Source of the DNA: Deltaproteobacteria bacterium
GTDB taxonomy: Bacteria; Desulfobacterota; GWC2-55-46
Length of the DNA: 9,511 nucleotides
Assembly: GCA_016219075.1 (NCBI GenBank)
Contig: JACRCJ010000060.1
Span: 1 to 9,511, forward strand
Direction of reading: 5' to 3'
Part shown: positions 1-6,637 of the stretch, one piece after another
How the letters are laid out: each line of letters begins with the position of its first letter
Position numbering within the stretch: the stretch's first letter is position 1
Translations under genes and position numbers: made by a program
The notes under the pieces: model-generated
What the model was told of the DNA's origin: nothing
The model's database searches: none
The model's input: the letters and a program-made list of their open reading frames with translations, nothing else

Positions 1-222
1 GGTTTCGGGGTTGCAGTTGACCATGATGGACTCAAACCCTGCTTCACGGAGAGCGTAGCTCGCGTGCACGCAGCAGTAGTCGAACTCTATGCCCTGGCCA
101 ATTCTATTGGGGCCGCTTCCGAGGATGATGACTTTTTTCCTGCCGGTCGGGGCCGCCTCGCAAGAACCGGACTTCGTGTGGTCGAGTATGTTGTAAAACT
201 GCCTTTCGTAGGTCGAGTAGAG
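1..222 (-). CDS. carB: carB continuation beyond an in-frame stop (second synthetase half, partial)
   Basis: Directly after the TAA at 223-225 the same frame stays open for 74 codons to the window edge and still reads as CarB. It shows STYE followed by a linker, then VIILGSGPNRIGQGIEFDY and a segment ending VNCNPET. These are the start of the carbamoyl-phosphate-forming half of the large subunit, including its glycine-rich loop. The remainder lies outside the window. No ATG, GTG or TTG occurs in frame between the stop and the VIILGSGP motif; the first GTG falls inside the conserved CCVHAS region. An independently translated second half is therefore not supported by a visible start. This is best read as the interrupted remainder of one carB gene (nonsense mutation or base-call error). 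Confidence 0.85.
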
Positions 223-1875
223 TTACGGGGTGAAGGCCTCGAACTCCGATGCGCATGTATCTACTGTTTTGAAGACGGGCTCTATGCCGAACTCTTTCCT
301 TGCGGCCCGGATCTCCGGTTCGGTCTTTTTCGTAAGCGACGCTATCATCCTGTCGGAGAACCCGAGCTCCTTGGCTTTGCGCAGTAGCATCTCCGAGACC
401 TCGCCTCCGTCTTTGCCCTGCCAGAAGAGCCCCTCCTCTATCTCTGTAATCTCTCTTATGTTGTTGAGGAACCAGCGGTCTATCTTCGTGAGCTCATGGA
501 CCTCGTCCACATGCATCCCGGCACGGAGCGCCTCGCATACATACCATATCCTCTCGGCCCTCGGGGTCTTGAGGTTAGACTTAATCGTATCGAGCTCGTC
601 GGGAGTCGCCCTGAAGACGAGCTCCGGGCGGTTCTTTCTTATCTTCTTCTCGAAGCCGTAGCTCCCGGCCTCCAGAGACCTCATGGCCTTTTGCAAAGAC
701 TCCTTGAAGGTCCTGCCCATCGCCATCGCCTCTCCGACGGACTTCATCTGGGTCGTAAGGGTAGAGTCGGCCTTCGGGAACTTCTCGAAGGCGAACTTGG
801 GGATCTTTGTGACCACATAGTCTATGGTCGGCTCGAAGCACGCCGGGGTCTTCTTTGTGATGTCGTTCGCGATCTCGTCGAGCGTGTAACCGACGGCAAG
901 CCGGGCGGCGATCTTGGCTATCGGAAAACCCGTGGCCTTGCTGGCAAGCGCCGAAGACCTCGAAACCCTCGGGTTCATCTCTATGACATATACCTTGCCG
1001 GTCTCGGGGCTCACCGAGAACTGGATGTTGCTTCCGCCGGTGTCGACCCCGATCTCCCGTATTATGCGAATGGATGCGTCCCTCAGGTTCTGGTACTCCT
1101 TGTCCGTAAGGGTCTGCGCCGGGGCGACGGTTATGGAGTCCCCGGTATGCACGCCCATGGGGTCGAGGTTTTCAATCGAGCAGATGATGACTACATTGTC
1201 GTTTTTGTCCCTCATCACCTCAAGCTCGTACTCCTTCCAGCCGATGACGGACTCCTCTATAAGGAGCTCCGAGACGGGGCTGCACTCAAGGCCGAACCTG
1301 ACCATCTCCTCGTACTCTTCCCTGTTGTAGGCGATGCCGCCTCCGGTGCCGCCGAGGGTGAACGACGGCCTTATGATCAAGGGAAAGTCCATCGTCTCAA
1401 GTATCTCCATGGCCCTGGCGTAATTCTTCGCCTGGCAGCTCCTCGGGACCTCGAGGCCGATCTTCTGCATGGCGAGCTTGAATAGCTCCCTCTCCTCGGC
1501 CTTCTTTATCGCTGGTATCTTCGCCCCGATCATCTCCACGCCGTACTTGTCGAGCACGCCCGCCTCCGCGAGCTTCACCGAGACATTGAGCGCTGTCTGT
1601 CCGCCCATCGTCGGCAGGAGCGCGTCCGGCCTCTCCCTCTCGATTATCTTTTCGACCATCTCGACCGTTATCGGCTCTATGTAGGTCCTGTTGGCCACAG
1701 TCGGGTCGGTCATGATGGTAGCGGGGTTCGAGTTGACGAGTATGACCTCGTAGCCTTCTTCCCTCAGAGCCTTGCAGGCCTGTGTCCCGGAGTAGTCGAA
1801 TTCACAGCCCTGCCCTATGACTATGGGGCCGGAGCCGATGAGGAGTATCTTTTTTATGTCAGTTCTCTTGGGCAA
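223..1875 (-). CDS. carB: Carbamoyl-phosphate synthase large subunit, N-terminal half, ended by an internal stop
   Basis: The large subunit makes carbamoyl phosphate from bicarbonate, two ATP and ammonia channelled from CarA. The visible 550 residues cover the carboxyphosphate synthetase domain and the oligomerisation domain. The N-terminal ILLIGSGPIVIGQG loop is near residues 10-23. The ATP-grasp region spans about 128-335, with RPSFTLGGTGGG at 169-180, ENLDPMGVHTGDS at 235-247 and EMNPRVSRSSAL at 299-310. The oligomerisation domain spans about 400-550. Bacterial CarB is usually about 1070 residues, so this product is half length. The start chosen is TTG at 1875, which begins MPKRTDIKK; GGAGG lies seven bases before it. 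An upstream in-frame TTG at 1893 would put that SD inside the gene. carB follows carA after a long 318-nt spacer. The frame ends at TAA (223-225), exactly where relatives have Tyr in a TP-Y-x-YSTYE context. Confidence 0.95.
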   Translation of the reverse strand: MPKRTDIKKILLIGSGPIVIGQGCEFDYSGTQACKALREEGYEVILVNSNPATIMTDPTVANRTYIEPITVEMVEKIIERERPDALLPTMGGQTALNVSVKLAEAGVLDKYGVEMIGAKIPAIKKAEERELFKLAMQKIGLEVPRSCQAKNYARAMEILETMDFPLIIRPSFTLGGTGGGIAYNREEYEEMVRFGLECSPVSELLIEESVIGWKEYELEVMRDKNDNVVIICSIENLDPMGVHTGDSITVAPAQTLTDKEYQNLRDASIRIIREIGVDTGGSNIQFSVSPETGKVYVIEMNPRVSRSSALASKATGFPIAKIAARLAVGYTLDEIANDITKKTPACFEPTIDYVVTKIPKFAFEKFPKADSTLTTQMKSVGEAMAMGRTFKESLQKAMRSLEAGSYGFEKKIRKNRPELVFRATPDELDTIKSNLKTPRAERIWYVCEALRAGMHVDEVHELTKIDRWFLNNIREITEIEEGLFWQGKDGGEVSEMLLRKAKELGFSDRMIASLTKKTEPEIRAARKEFGIEPVFKTVDTCASEFEAFTP

Positions 1876-1926
1876 TGAAAAAACCTCCGGCAAAAATCGT
1901 GATATATTCTCTTTTTAGGGTAAATA

Positions 1927-1983
1927 CCCCGTAGCTTGCTGCGCTCTGCAAAAAACCTTTTTGCGCGCTGCCGCGCCTCGGGG
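1927..1983. repeat. Imperfect palindrome with CCCCG/CGGGG ends
   Basis: The block begins CCCCG (1927-1931) and ends CGGGG (1979-1983). A central hairpin pairs GCAAAAA with TTTTTGC (about 1948-1965). The left part, CCCCGTAGCTTGCTGCG at 1927-1943, also folds on itself (AGC/GCT with a T-G wobble and a CG/CG pair). It matches the minus strand of 2151-2135 at 15 of 17 positions. It is probably one or two degraded copies of a dispersed palindromic element. Function is unknown. Confidence 0.6.
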
Positions 1984-1984
1984 C

Positions 1985-2017
1985 TATTGCTCGTCGCTTG
2001 CAAGCTCGCTCGCAATA
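1985..2017. repeat. 33-bp imperfect palindrome TATTGC...GCAATA
   Basis: TATTGC at 1985-1990 pairs with GCAATA at 2012-2017. The centre, GCTTGCAAGC at 1996-2005, is a perfect 10-bp palindrome, and the intervening CGTC/CGCTC segments pair poorly. It adjoins the 1927-1983 block directly. No U-tract follows on either strand, so it does not look like a terminator. Confidence 0.55.
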
Positions 2018-2131
2018 AATTCAGAAGCTTGCTCGCTTACTTTCCTTTATGCTCGCTACGCAATGCACCTGGTGTTCTGTAAAAACAATACAAAAGACAT
2101 TCTTCACAATAAAATCGGTTGTTTTTAAATA

Positions 2132-2151
2132 CCACGGAGCAAGCTCCGGGG
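2132..2151. repeat. Short palindrome CGGAGC-AA-GCTCCG with CC/GG flanks
   Basis: CGGAGC (2135-2140) and GCTCCG (2143-2148) are perfectly complementary. CC/GG pairs outside them are separated by a single A:G mismatch (2134/2149). Read on the minus strand it begins CCCCGGAGCTTGCTCCG, almost the same as the plus-strand sequence at 1927-1943, so the two copies are inverted relative to each other. It lies 43 bases downstream of the carA stop. Confidence 0.6.
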
Positions 2152-2193
2152 AGGTTCATTTTTTTAATGCTCTGACACTGAGAAGCGAAGCCC

Positions 2194-3321
2194 CTACTTC
2201 CTGTGGCTCTCCATCAGGTCCGTGAAGCGTTTAAAGAGGTACTGCGAGTCGTGAGGCCCCGGTGAGGCCTCCGGGTGGTACTGCACCGAAAAGAGCGGAA
2301 GGTCCCTGTGCGCAAAGCCCTCCACAGTCCGGTCGTTCAGGTTTATGTGCGTAAGCTCGGCTATCCCCTTCATCGATTCGAGGTCTACGGCGAAGCCGTG
2401 GTTCTGCGAGGTTATCTCGACCTTTCCGGTAGTCAAGTCCTGGACGGGCTGGTTGCCGCCCCTGTGGCCGAACTTCAGTTTGAAGGTCTTGCCCCCGAGC
2501 GCAAGGGAGAGTATCTGGTGGCCGAGGCATATGCCGAATATCGGTCTTTTCCCGATGAGCGCGGCCACATTCTCTTTTGCGTAAACGACCGCGTCCGGGT
2601 CTCCGGGTCCGTTCGATAAAAATATCCCGTCCGGCTTCATCTCAAGGACTTTTTCAGCCGGTGTCGAGGCCGGGACTACCACGACATCGCAGCCCGCCTC
2701 GGCGAGGTTCCTCAGGATATTTCTCTTAATACCAAAGTCATAGGCGGCCACCCTGTACCGCGCGCCCTTCTCCGTGGTCTTCCTGTACCCCTTTACGGGG
2801 TCCCACAGCTTCTCGGTCCAGCGGTAAGGGGCCTTGCAGCTGACCTTGGCCACAAGGTCCACTCCGACGAGGCCGGGGGAGGCCTGGGCCTTCTTTACGA
2901 GCCTCTCCGGGTTCAGGTCTACCGTTGAGATGACGGCCTCCATCGCGCCCTTTTCGCGTATTATCCGTGTCAGCGCCCTCGTGTCGATGCCCGATATGGC
3001 GACTATCCCGTGCCATTTGAGGTACGCCGTTAAGACTTCGGTTGAGCGCCAGTTCGACGGATAGAGGCAGGCCTCTTTCACTATGAACCCCTCAACCCAC
3101 GGATGGATGGACTCGATGTCCTCCTCGTTTATCCCGTAGTTGCCCTGCTGGGTGTAGGTCATCGCCACCAGCTGCCCCTTGTACGACGGGTCCGTGAGGA
3201 CCTCCTGGTACCCGGACATCGAGGTGTTGAAGACCACCTCTCCGGTGGTCTCACCGTCGGCGCCGAAGGAGTGCCCCTCGAAGACCGTTCCGTCGGAGAG
3301 GGCCAAGATCGCTTTTTTCAA
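2194..3321 (-). CDS. carA: Carbamoyl-phosphate synthase small (glutaminase) subunit
   Basis: The small subunit hydrolyses glutamine and feeds ammonia to CarB. The protein is 375 residues, normal for the family. The N-terminal CarA-specific domain covers about 1-140 (FEGHSFG, NTSMSGYQEVLTDPSY, GIDTRALTR). The class I glutamine amidotransferase domain covers about 190-370. The catalytic triad is intact: Cys265 in GICLGHQ, and His349 with Glu351 in YHPEASPGPHD. The oxyanion-type loop LSNGPGDP is at 235-242. The start is TTG at 3321, preceded by GAGGTG about six bases upstream. It follows pyrC after a 185-nt spacer and precedes carB after 318 nt. The stop is TAG. The assignment is secure. Confidence 0.97.
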   Translation of the reverse strand: MKKAILALSDGTVFEGHSFGADGETTGEVVFNTSMSGYQEVLTDPSYKGQLVAMTYTQQGNYGINEEDIESIHPWVEGFIVKEACLYPSNWRSTEVLTAYLKWHGIVAISGIDTRALTRIIREKGAMEAVISTVDLNPERLVKKAQASPGLVGVDLVAKVSCKAPYRWTEKLWDPVKGYRKTTEKGARYRVAAYDFGIKRNILRNLAEAGCDVVVVPASTPAEKVLEMKPDGIFLSNGPGDPDAVVYAKENVAALIGKRPIFGICLGHQILSLALGGKTFKLKFGHRGGNQPVQDLTTGKVEITSQNHGFAVDLESMKGIAELTHINLNDRTVEGFAHRDLPLFSVQYHPEASPGPHDSQYLFKRFTDLMESHRK

Positions 3322-3415
3322 TCTTCACCTCTGTTTTTTTATTTTTAATCCCCTGTCGGGGTTTAATTAAGCGTGGCTTGCCGCGTAGGCTGACTAACGA
3401 TATTTCCTTCGAGTA

Positions 3416-3436
3416 CCCCGCAGAATTGCGGCGGGG
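3416..3436. repeat. GC-rich palindrome in the pyrC-carA spacer
   Basis: CCCCGC (3416-3421) pairs with GCGGGG (3431-3436). An alternative pairing uses CCGCA with TGCGG around a GAAT loop. The two foldings exclude each other. It shares the prefix TACCCCG-Y-AG with the block beginning at 1925, so it is a likely third member of the same family. The 185-nt spacer otherwise shows only the carA SD near its carA end. No U-tract follows the hairpin. Confidence 0.55.
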
Positions 3437-3506
3437 CTGTTTATTGTTCTGAAGACCCGGGGGTTTTAAGCCCAGGGAGGTTTCACTGATCATCCGGCGC
3501 TATTCC

Positions 3507-4811
3507 CTACAGTGAGGCCGCCTCAAAGATCGTCCTGCCGCCGACTATCGTCCTCACAACGACCGCGTCAAGCGTGGAGCCTATCCACGGGCTGTTCTTA
3601 GACTTTGACTTCAAACCCTCTGGCGTTACCGTCCAGCTCCTTCCAAGGTCCGCTATCGTTATGTCGGCGGAGGAACCGACCCTCAAGGCGCCCCTGTCCA
3701 GGGAGGCTACTCGCGATGGGTTTATCGTCATCGCCCTCACGGCGTCCGTGAGAGAGAGCTTCCCGGCCTTTACCAGCCCGTACACGACCGAAAAGGCCGT
3801 TTCAAGCCCAATGATGCCGTTTGACGCCTTGTCGAACTCGACATCTTTTTCAATGGTCGAATGCGGGGCGTGGTCCGTGGCTATCGAGTCTATCGTGCCG
3901 TCACGAAGCCCCTCCAGTAACGCCTCGGCGTCCTCTCTGGAGCGTAGCGGCGGGTTCATCTTGGCGTTCGTGTCGTAACGCTCCACCGCCGAGTCGGTGA
4001 GCGCGAGGTGGTGCGGAGTGACCTCGGCCGTGACCTTGAGCCCCTTCTTCTTGGCCATCCTCACAAGCTCAACGGCCCCTTTCGTGCTCACATGGGCTAT
4101 GTGGAGCCTGCCGCCGGTAAGCTCGGCCAGAGTGATGTCTCTTGCCACCATCGAGTCCTCGGCGGCGTTCGGGGTCCCCTTGAGGCCGAGCCGGGTCGAT
4201 ACCGCCCCCTCGTTCATAACGCCCGTGGCGAGGCTGACCTCCTCGGCGTGAGTTATGACGGTCAGGCCGAAGCTGGCGGAGTACTCAAGGGCTCTACGCA
4301 TGAGGGCCGCGTTCACTACGGGCACCCCGTCGTCGGAGACGGCCACGCACCCGGCTTCCTTCAATTCCGCGAACTCCGTGAGCCGCTCGCCTTTAAGCCC
4401 GACGCTTAAGGCCCCGACCGGGCGTACGTTTACGCCGCTTCCCTCAGAGGCTTTTTTGAGTATGTAGCGCGTAACAGACCCGTTGTCGTTTACCGGGTTG
4501 GTGTTGGCCATGCAGAGTATCGTCGTAAACCCACCTGCCGCGGCCGCCCCGGTCCCTGTGGAAATATCTTCCTTGTACTCGTACCCAGGCTCCCTCAGGT
4601 GCGTATGCAGGTCGATAAGCCCCGGCATCACAAGCATCCCTCCGGCGTCGATGATGTCGAGGCCCGGGCTTCCCGGAGCGATCTCCGAGGTGTCGGTCTC
4701 GGCCTTCTTTACCGAGGCCACGCGGCCTCCCATGACATAAATATTATAAATGCCATCAATATTCGAGGCCGGGTCTACCAAACGCCCGCCCTTTATGACA
4801 AGCCTGTTCAT
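3507..4811 (-). CDS. pyrC: Dihydroorotase, class I
   Basis: The enzyme cyclises N-carbamoyl-aspartate to dihydroorotate, the third step of UMP synthesis. The 434-residue product has the metal-dependent amidohydrolase barrel with its ligand motifs intact: DLHTHLREPG with His69 and His71, VSDDGVPV with Asp160/161, ITHAEE with His188, IAHVSTKG with His240, and ATDHAPHS with Asp313. The aspartate in VSDDG fits the long bacterial class I type rather than the short E. coli type. NPSRVASLDRG near 364-374 is also typical. The start is ATG at 4811, with GGAAGG a few bases upstream. The frame extends to 4892, but that extension translates a palindrome and would bury the SD. Because the active site is complete it should be catalytic, unlike the inactive PyrC-like partners found with some aspartate transcarbamoylases. 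Confidence 0.96.
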   Translation of the reverse strand: MNRLVIKGGRLVDPASNIDGIYNIYVMGGRVASVKKAETDTSEIAPGSPGLDIIDAGGMLVMPGLIDLHTHLREPGYEYKEDISTGTGAAAAGGFTTILCMANTNPVNDNGSVTRYILKKASEGSGVNVRPVGALSVGLKGERLTEFAELKEAGCVAVSDDGVPVVNAALMRRALEYSASFGLTVITHAEEVSLATGVMNEGAVSTRLGLKGTPNAAEDSMVARDITLAELTGGRLHIAHVSTKGAVELVRMAKKKGLKVTAEVTPHHLALTDSAVERYDTNAKMNPPLRSREDAEALLEGLRDGTIDSIATDHAPHSTIEKDVEFDKASNGIIGLETAFSVVYGLVKAGKLSLTDAVRAMTINPSRVASLDRGALRVGSSADITIADLGRSWTVTPEGLKSKSKNSPWIGSTLDAVVVRTIVGGRTIFEAASL

Positions 4812-4844
4812 AATCCTTCCTTTTCTGCGGACCGTTGGAAAGTC

Positions 4845-4883
4845 TCCTGGAGGAAACTTTCTGTAGAAAGGTTTCCCCCAGAC
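4845..4883. repeat. Hairpin CTGGAGGAAAC...GTTTCCCCCAG ahead of pyrC
   Basis: GGAAAC-TTTCT (4852-4862) pairs with AGAAA-G-GTTTCC (4865-4876), with one bulged base. CTGG/CCAG extends the stem beyond one mismatch. A second hairpin, GAAAGT...ACTTTC (4838-4861, inner TCCT/AGGA), uses some of the same bases, so the two cannot form together. The nearer one ends about 13 bases before the pyrC SD. The block resembles palindromes I recall between genes in deltaproteobacterial genomes, but I cannot verify that here. Confidence 0.55.
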
Positions 4884-4905
4884 CCCCTTCAAAGACTTTC
4901 AGTTC

Positions 4906-4957
4906 TTCTCCTGGAACATCCCCCCCTTATAGTTTTCGGGGGGATGTTCCAGGAGAA
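4906..4957. repeat. Perfect 20-bp inverted repeat with 12-nt loop
   Basis: The left arm at 4906-4925 (TTCTCCTGGAACATC plus five C) is exactly complementary to the right arm at 4938-4957. The loop is 4926-4937. After a 3-nt slip, AGTTC at 4901-4905 can also pair with GAACT at 4955-4959. Transcribed either way it would form a very stable hairpin. Neither side has a clear run of T immediately after the stem, so a standard intrinsic terminator is not supported. It lies inside the pyr operon. Confidence 0.8.
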
Positions 4958-5123
4958 CTAAAAATTTTTGGAAAGAGTTTGAGGACCTGGCGGTCAGCCA
5001 ATTTTAGAACAATCCCATTATTGGCTAAGACCTGTTAAGCAAAATTGTTCGCAACTTAATATCTGCCGTCCGCAGGACACTTTTTACAAAAAGGTTCTCT
5101 CAAGAGATTCTCCCAACAGTCTC

Positions 5124-6053
5124 TTATTCTTCCCGTGCCGCGCCGAGGAGCATGTAGAAAATCGCCATTCTTACGGCCACTCCGTTTGTGACCTGGTCGA
5201 GTATCAGTGAAAAGGGGCCGTCGGCTACCTCTGAAGAGATCTCGACCCCCCTGTTAATCGGTCCCGGATGCAGTATTATGGCGTCGGGTTTTGCCTTTTT
5301 AAGCCTCTCGGAGTTGAGCCCGTAGAGGGACGAGTATTCCCTGACGGTCGGGAAGAACGATTCTTTCTGTCTCTCGGTCTGGATCCTGAGCATCATGATG
5401 ACATCGGCGTCGCTGATCGCGGAGTCCATCTTCGTTGTGGCCTTGCAGCCGAGGGCCTCTATGCCCGGAGGCAGCATCGTGGGAGGGCCGGCCACGGTCA
5501 CTGCCGCGCCTAATTTCGTGAAGCCGTATATGTTGGAGCGGGCTACCCTTGAGTGCGTTATGTCGCCTATGATGGCTATTTTAAGCCCCTCTATCCCGCC
5601 CTTCTTCTCCTTGACCGTGAGCATGTCGAGGAGAGCCTGGCTCGGGTGCTCATGAGAGCCGTCCCCGGCGTTGACGACCGAACACCCGACATACCCGGCG
5701 AGCATCCGCGGGACCCCTGCCGAGGCGTGGCGCACCACTATGCAGTCCGGGCGCATCGCCTCCAAATTTCTGGCAGTGTCCTTGAGCGTCTCGCCCTTTA
5801 CCACCGAGCTTGTCGATACCGAGATGTTCACCGCGTCCGCGCTCATCCGCTTGGCGGCTATCTCGAACGATGTCCGCGTGCGAGTAGAGGGCTCGTAGAA
5901 GAGGTTTATGACGGTTTTGCCCCTCAGGGTCGGGACCTTCTTTATCTCCCTCTCGGAGACCTCTCTGAAGGACTCGGCCGTGGTGAGGATAAGGCCTATC
6001 TCCTCGGCGGAGAGCTCTTCTATCCCCAAAAGGTCTTTTCGTTTAAGTCGCAT
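5124..6053 (-). CDS. pyrB: Aspartate carbamoyltransferase, catalytic chain
   Basis: The enzyme condenses carbamoyl phosphate with aspartate, the committed step to UMP. The 309-residue product matches the catalytic-chain length. The carbamoyl-phosphate site is FYEPSTRTRTSFE (52-64), with SVVKGET (83-89, Lys86) and GDGSHEHPSQ (130-139). The aspartate-binding side shows HPGPINRGVEI (262-272) and the C-terminal QVTNGVAVRMA. It is therefore aspartate- rather than ornithine-specific. No pyrI regulatory subunit lies next to it, so control is likely through PyrR and the leader rather than a PyrI allosteric chain. The start is ATG at 6053, and a weak GGAA lies upstream. It follows pyrR by 47 nt and ends in TAA, which shows that TAA is a normal stop here. 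Confidence 0.97.
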   Translation of the reverse strand: MRLKRKDLLGIEELSAEEIGLILTTAESFREVSEREIKKVPTLRGKTVINLFYEPSTRTRTSFEIAAKRMSADAVNISVSTSSVVKGETLKDTARNLEAMRPDCIVVRHASAGVPRMLAGYVGCSVVNAGDGSHEHPSQALLDMLTVKEKKGGIEGLKIAIIGDITHSRVARSNIYGFTKLGAAVTVAGPPTMLPPGIEALGCKATTKMDSAISDADVIMMLRIQTERQKESFFPTVREYSSLYGLNSERLKKAKPDAIILHPGPINRGVEISSEVADGPFSLILDQVTNGVAVRMAIFYMLLGAAREE

Positions 6054-6100
6054 GTTTACGGTTCCGTATTTTTGATTTTCTTAAGCGTTCAGTCAGTAAG

Positions 6101-6637
6101 CTAATCGATAGCGGGTTCCGTGACCACCTCGTTTATCCCGTCCGTCTCTTCGAGGTGTACCTTTACGCCTTCTTTCTTCGATGTAGGTATGTTTTTACCC
6201 ACATAGTCGGCCTTTATCGGGAGTTCCCTGTGCCCCCTGTCTACAAGGACCGCGAGCTGAATGGAGAGAGGGCGGCCGAAGTCCATCAGGGCGTTCATGG
6301 CCGCCCTCGTGGTGCGTCCGGTAAAAAGGACATCATCGACCATTATGATGATCTTGCCGTCTATGGATATCGGGATATCCATCTTTTTAAGCGAAGGCTG
6401 ATCCTTTTTTATCCCGAGGTCGTCTCTGTAGAGTGTGGCGTCCACGGCCCCGGCAAGAGGCCTCACGCCCTCTATCTCCTCGATCTTGTTCTGGAGCCTC
6501 ATCGCAAGGTGATACCCACGCGTTGGTATGCCGAGGATAACGAGCTTGTCGGTCCCCCTGTTCCTCTCGATTATCTCGTGGGCTACCCTCGCAAGGGCCC
6601 TGTCGATAGCCTTATCGTCCATCATTATCTTCTTCAT
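6101..6637 (-). CDS. pyrR: PyrR: uracil-sensing RNA-binding attenuator / uracil phosphoribosyltransferase
   Basis: PyrR binds pyr leader RNA when charged with UMP and promotes termination; many members also have uracil phosphoribosyltransferase activity. The 178-residue form matches the family from DDKAIDRALARVAHEI onward. Visible motifs are GIPTRG (36-41), the PRPP loop IIIMVDDVLFTGRT (96-109), and the PyrR-typical LVDRGHRELPIKADYVGKNI (131-150). ATG at 6637 gives the family's usual length and sits in a TGATG overlap with a leader reading frame; its SD is weak (GGGG eight bases upstream). The alternative is TTG at 6667, ten codons earlier, with GGAGG seven bases upstream, but that SD is the 3' arm of the attenuator. 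Which start is used is unresolved. It heads the pyr operon and lies downstream of its own target site. Confidence 0.95.
   Translation of the reverse strand: MKKIMMDDKAIDRALARVAHEIIERNRGTDKLVILGIPTRGYHLAMRLQNKIEEIEGVRPLAGAVDATLYRDDLGIKKDQPSLKKMDIPISIDGKIIIMVDDVLFTGRTTRAAMNALMDFGRPLSIQLAVLVDRGHRELPIKADYVGKNIPTSKKEGVKVHLEETDGINEVVTEPAID

Larger units (their letters stand above)
1876..2193. other. Long carA-carB spacer, non-coding and palindrome-rich
   Basis: This spacer of 318 bases lies between the carA stop and the carB start. I find no credible gene in it. It holds three palindromic blocks, listed separately, and a cluster of related short words on the plus strand (GCTTGCT, GCTCGCT, GCTTGCAAGC) between 1931 and 2058. 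About 75 AT-rich bases follow (2070-2130). The only translation signal seen is the carB SD near 1883-1888. There is no clear intrinsic terminator with a U-tract facing carB, so read-through from carA is plausible. Confidence 0.8.
4812..5123. other. Long pyrB-pyrC spacer with several hairpins
   Basis: This spacer is 312 bases with no credible gene. From the pyrB side it shows a weak self-complementary TCTC/GAGA block close to a CTTTTT/AAAAAG hairpin (about 5080-5113). Next is the pair AGCCAAT (4996-5002) and ATTGGCT (5020-5026), and a competing pair GAACAAT (5007-5013) and ATTGTTC (5044-5050). The two large hairpins listed separately follow. The pyrC SD (GGAAGG) closes the spacer. It may be inserted repeat sequence or a structured intercistronic RNA; sequence alone does not decide. 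Confidence 0.7.

Noticed and set aside
223..225. Reassignment of TAA to tyrosine as an explanation for the carB stop.
   Set aside because: pyrB, ugd, the GT9 gene and the small membrane protein all end at TAA at family-appropriate or well-placed positions, so TAA works as a stop here.
496..1485. Long plus-strand frame opposite carB, with similar ones opposite carA, pyrC, pyrB and ugd.
   Set aside because: These mirror the GC-biased codons of the minus-strand genes; none shows a domain motif.
1924..2156. Possible miniature transposable element bounded by the inverted 17-bp copies.
   Set aside because: No target-site duplication could be seen at the ends and the inner sequence has no transposon hallmark; small palindromic repeats explain it more simply.
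4812..4892. N-terminal extension of pyrC to 4892 (27 extra residues).
   Set aside because: The extension translates a palindrome, contains the SD of the ATG at 4811, and adds sequence foreign to dihydroorotases.
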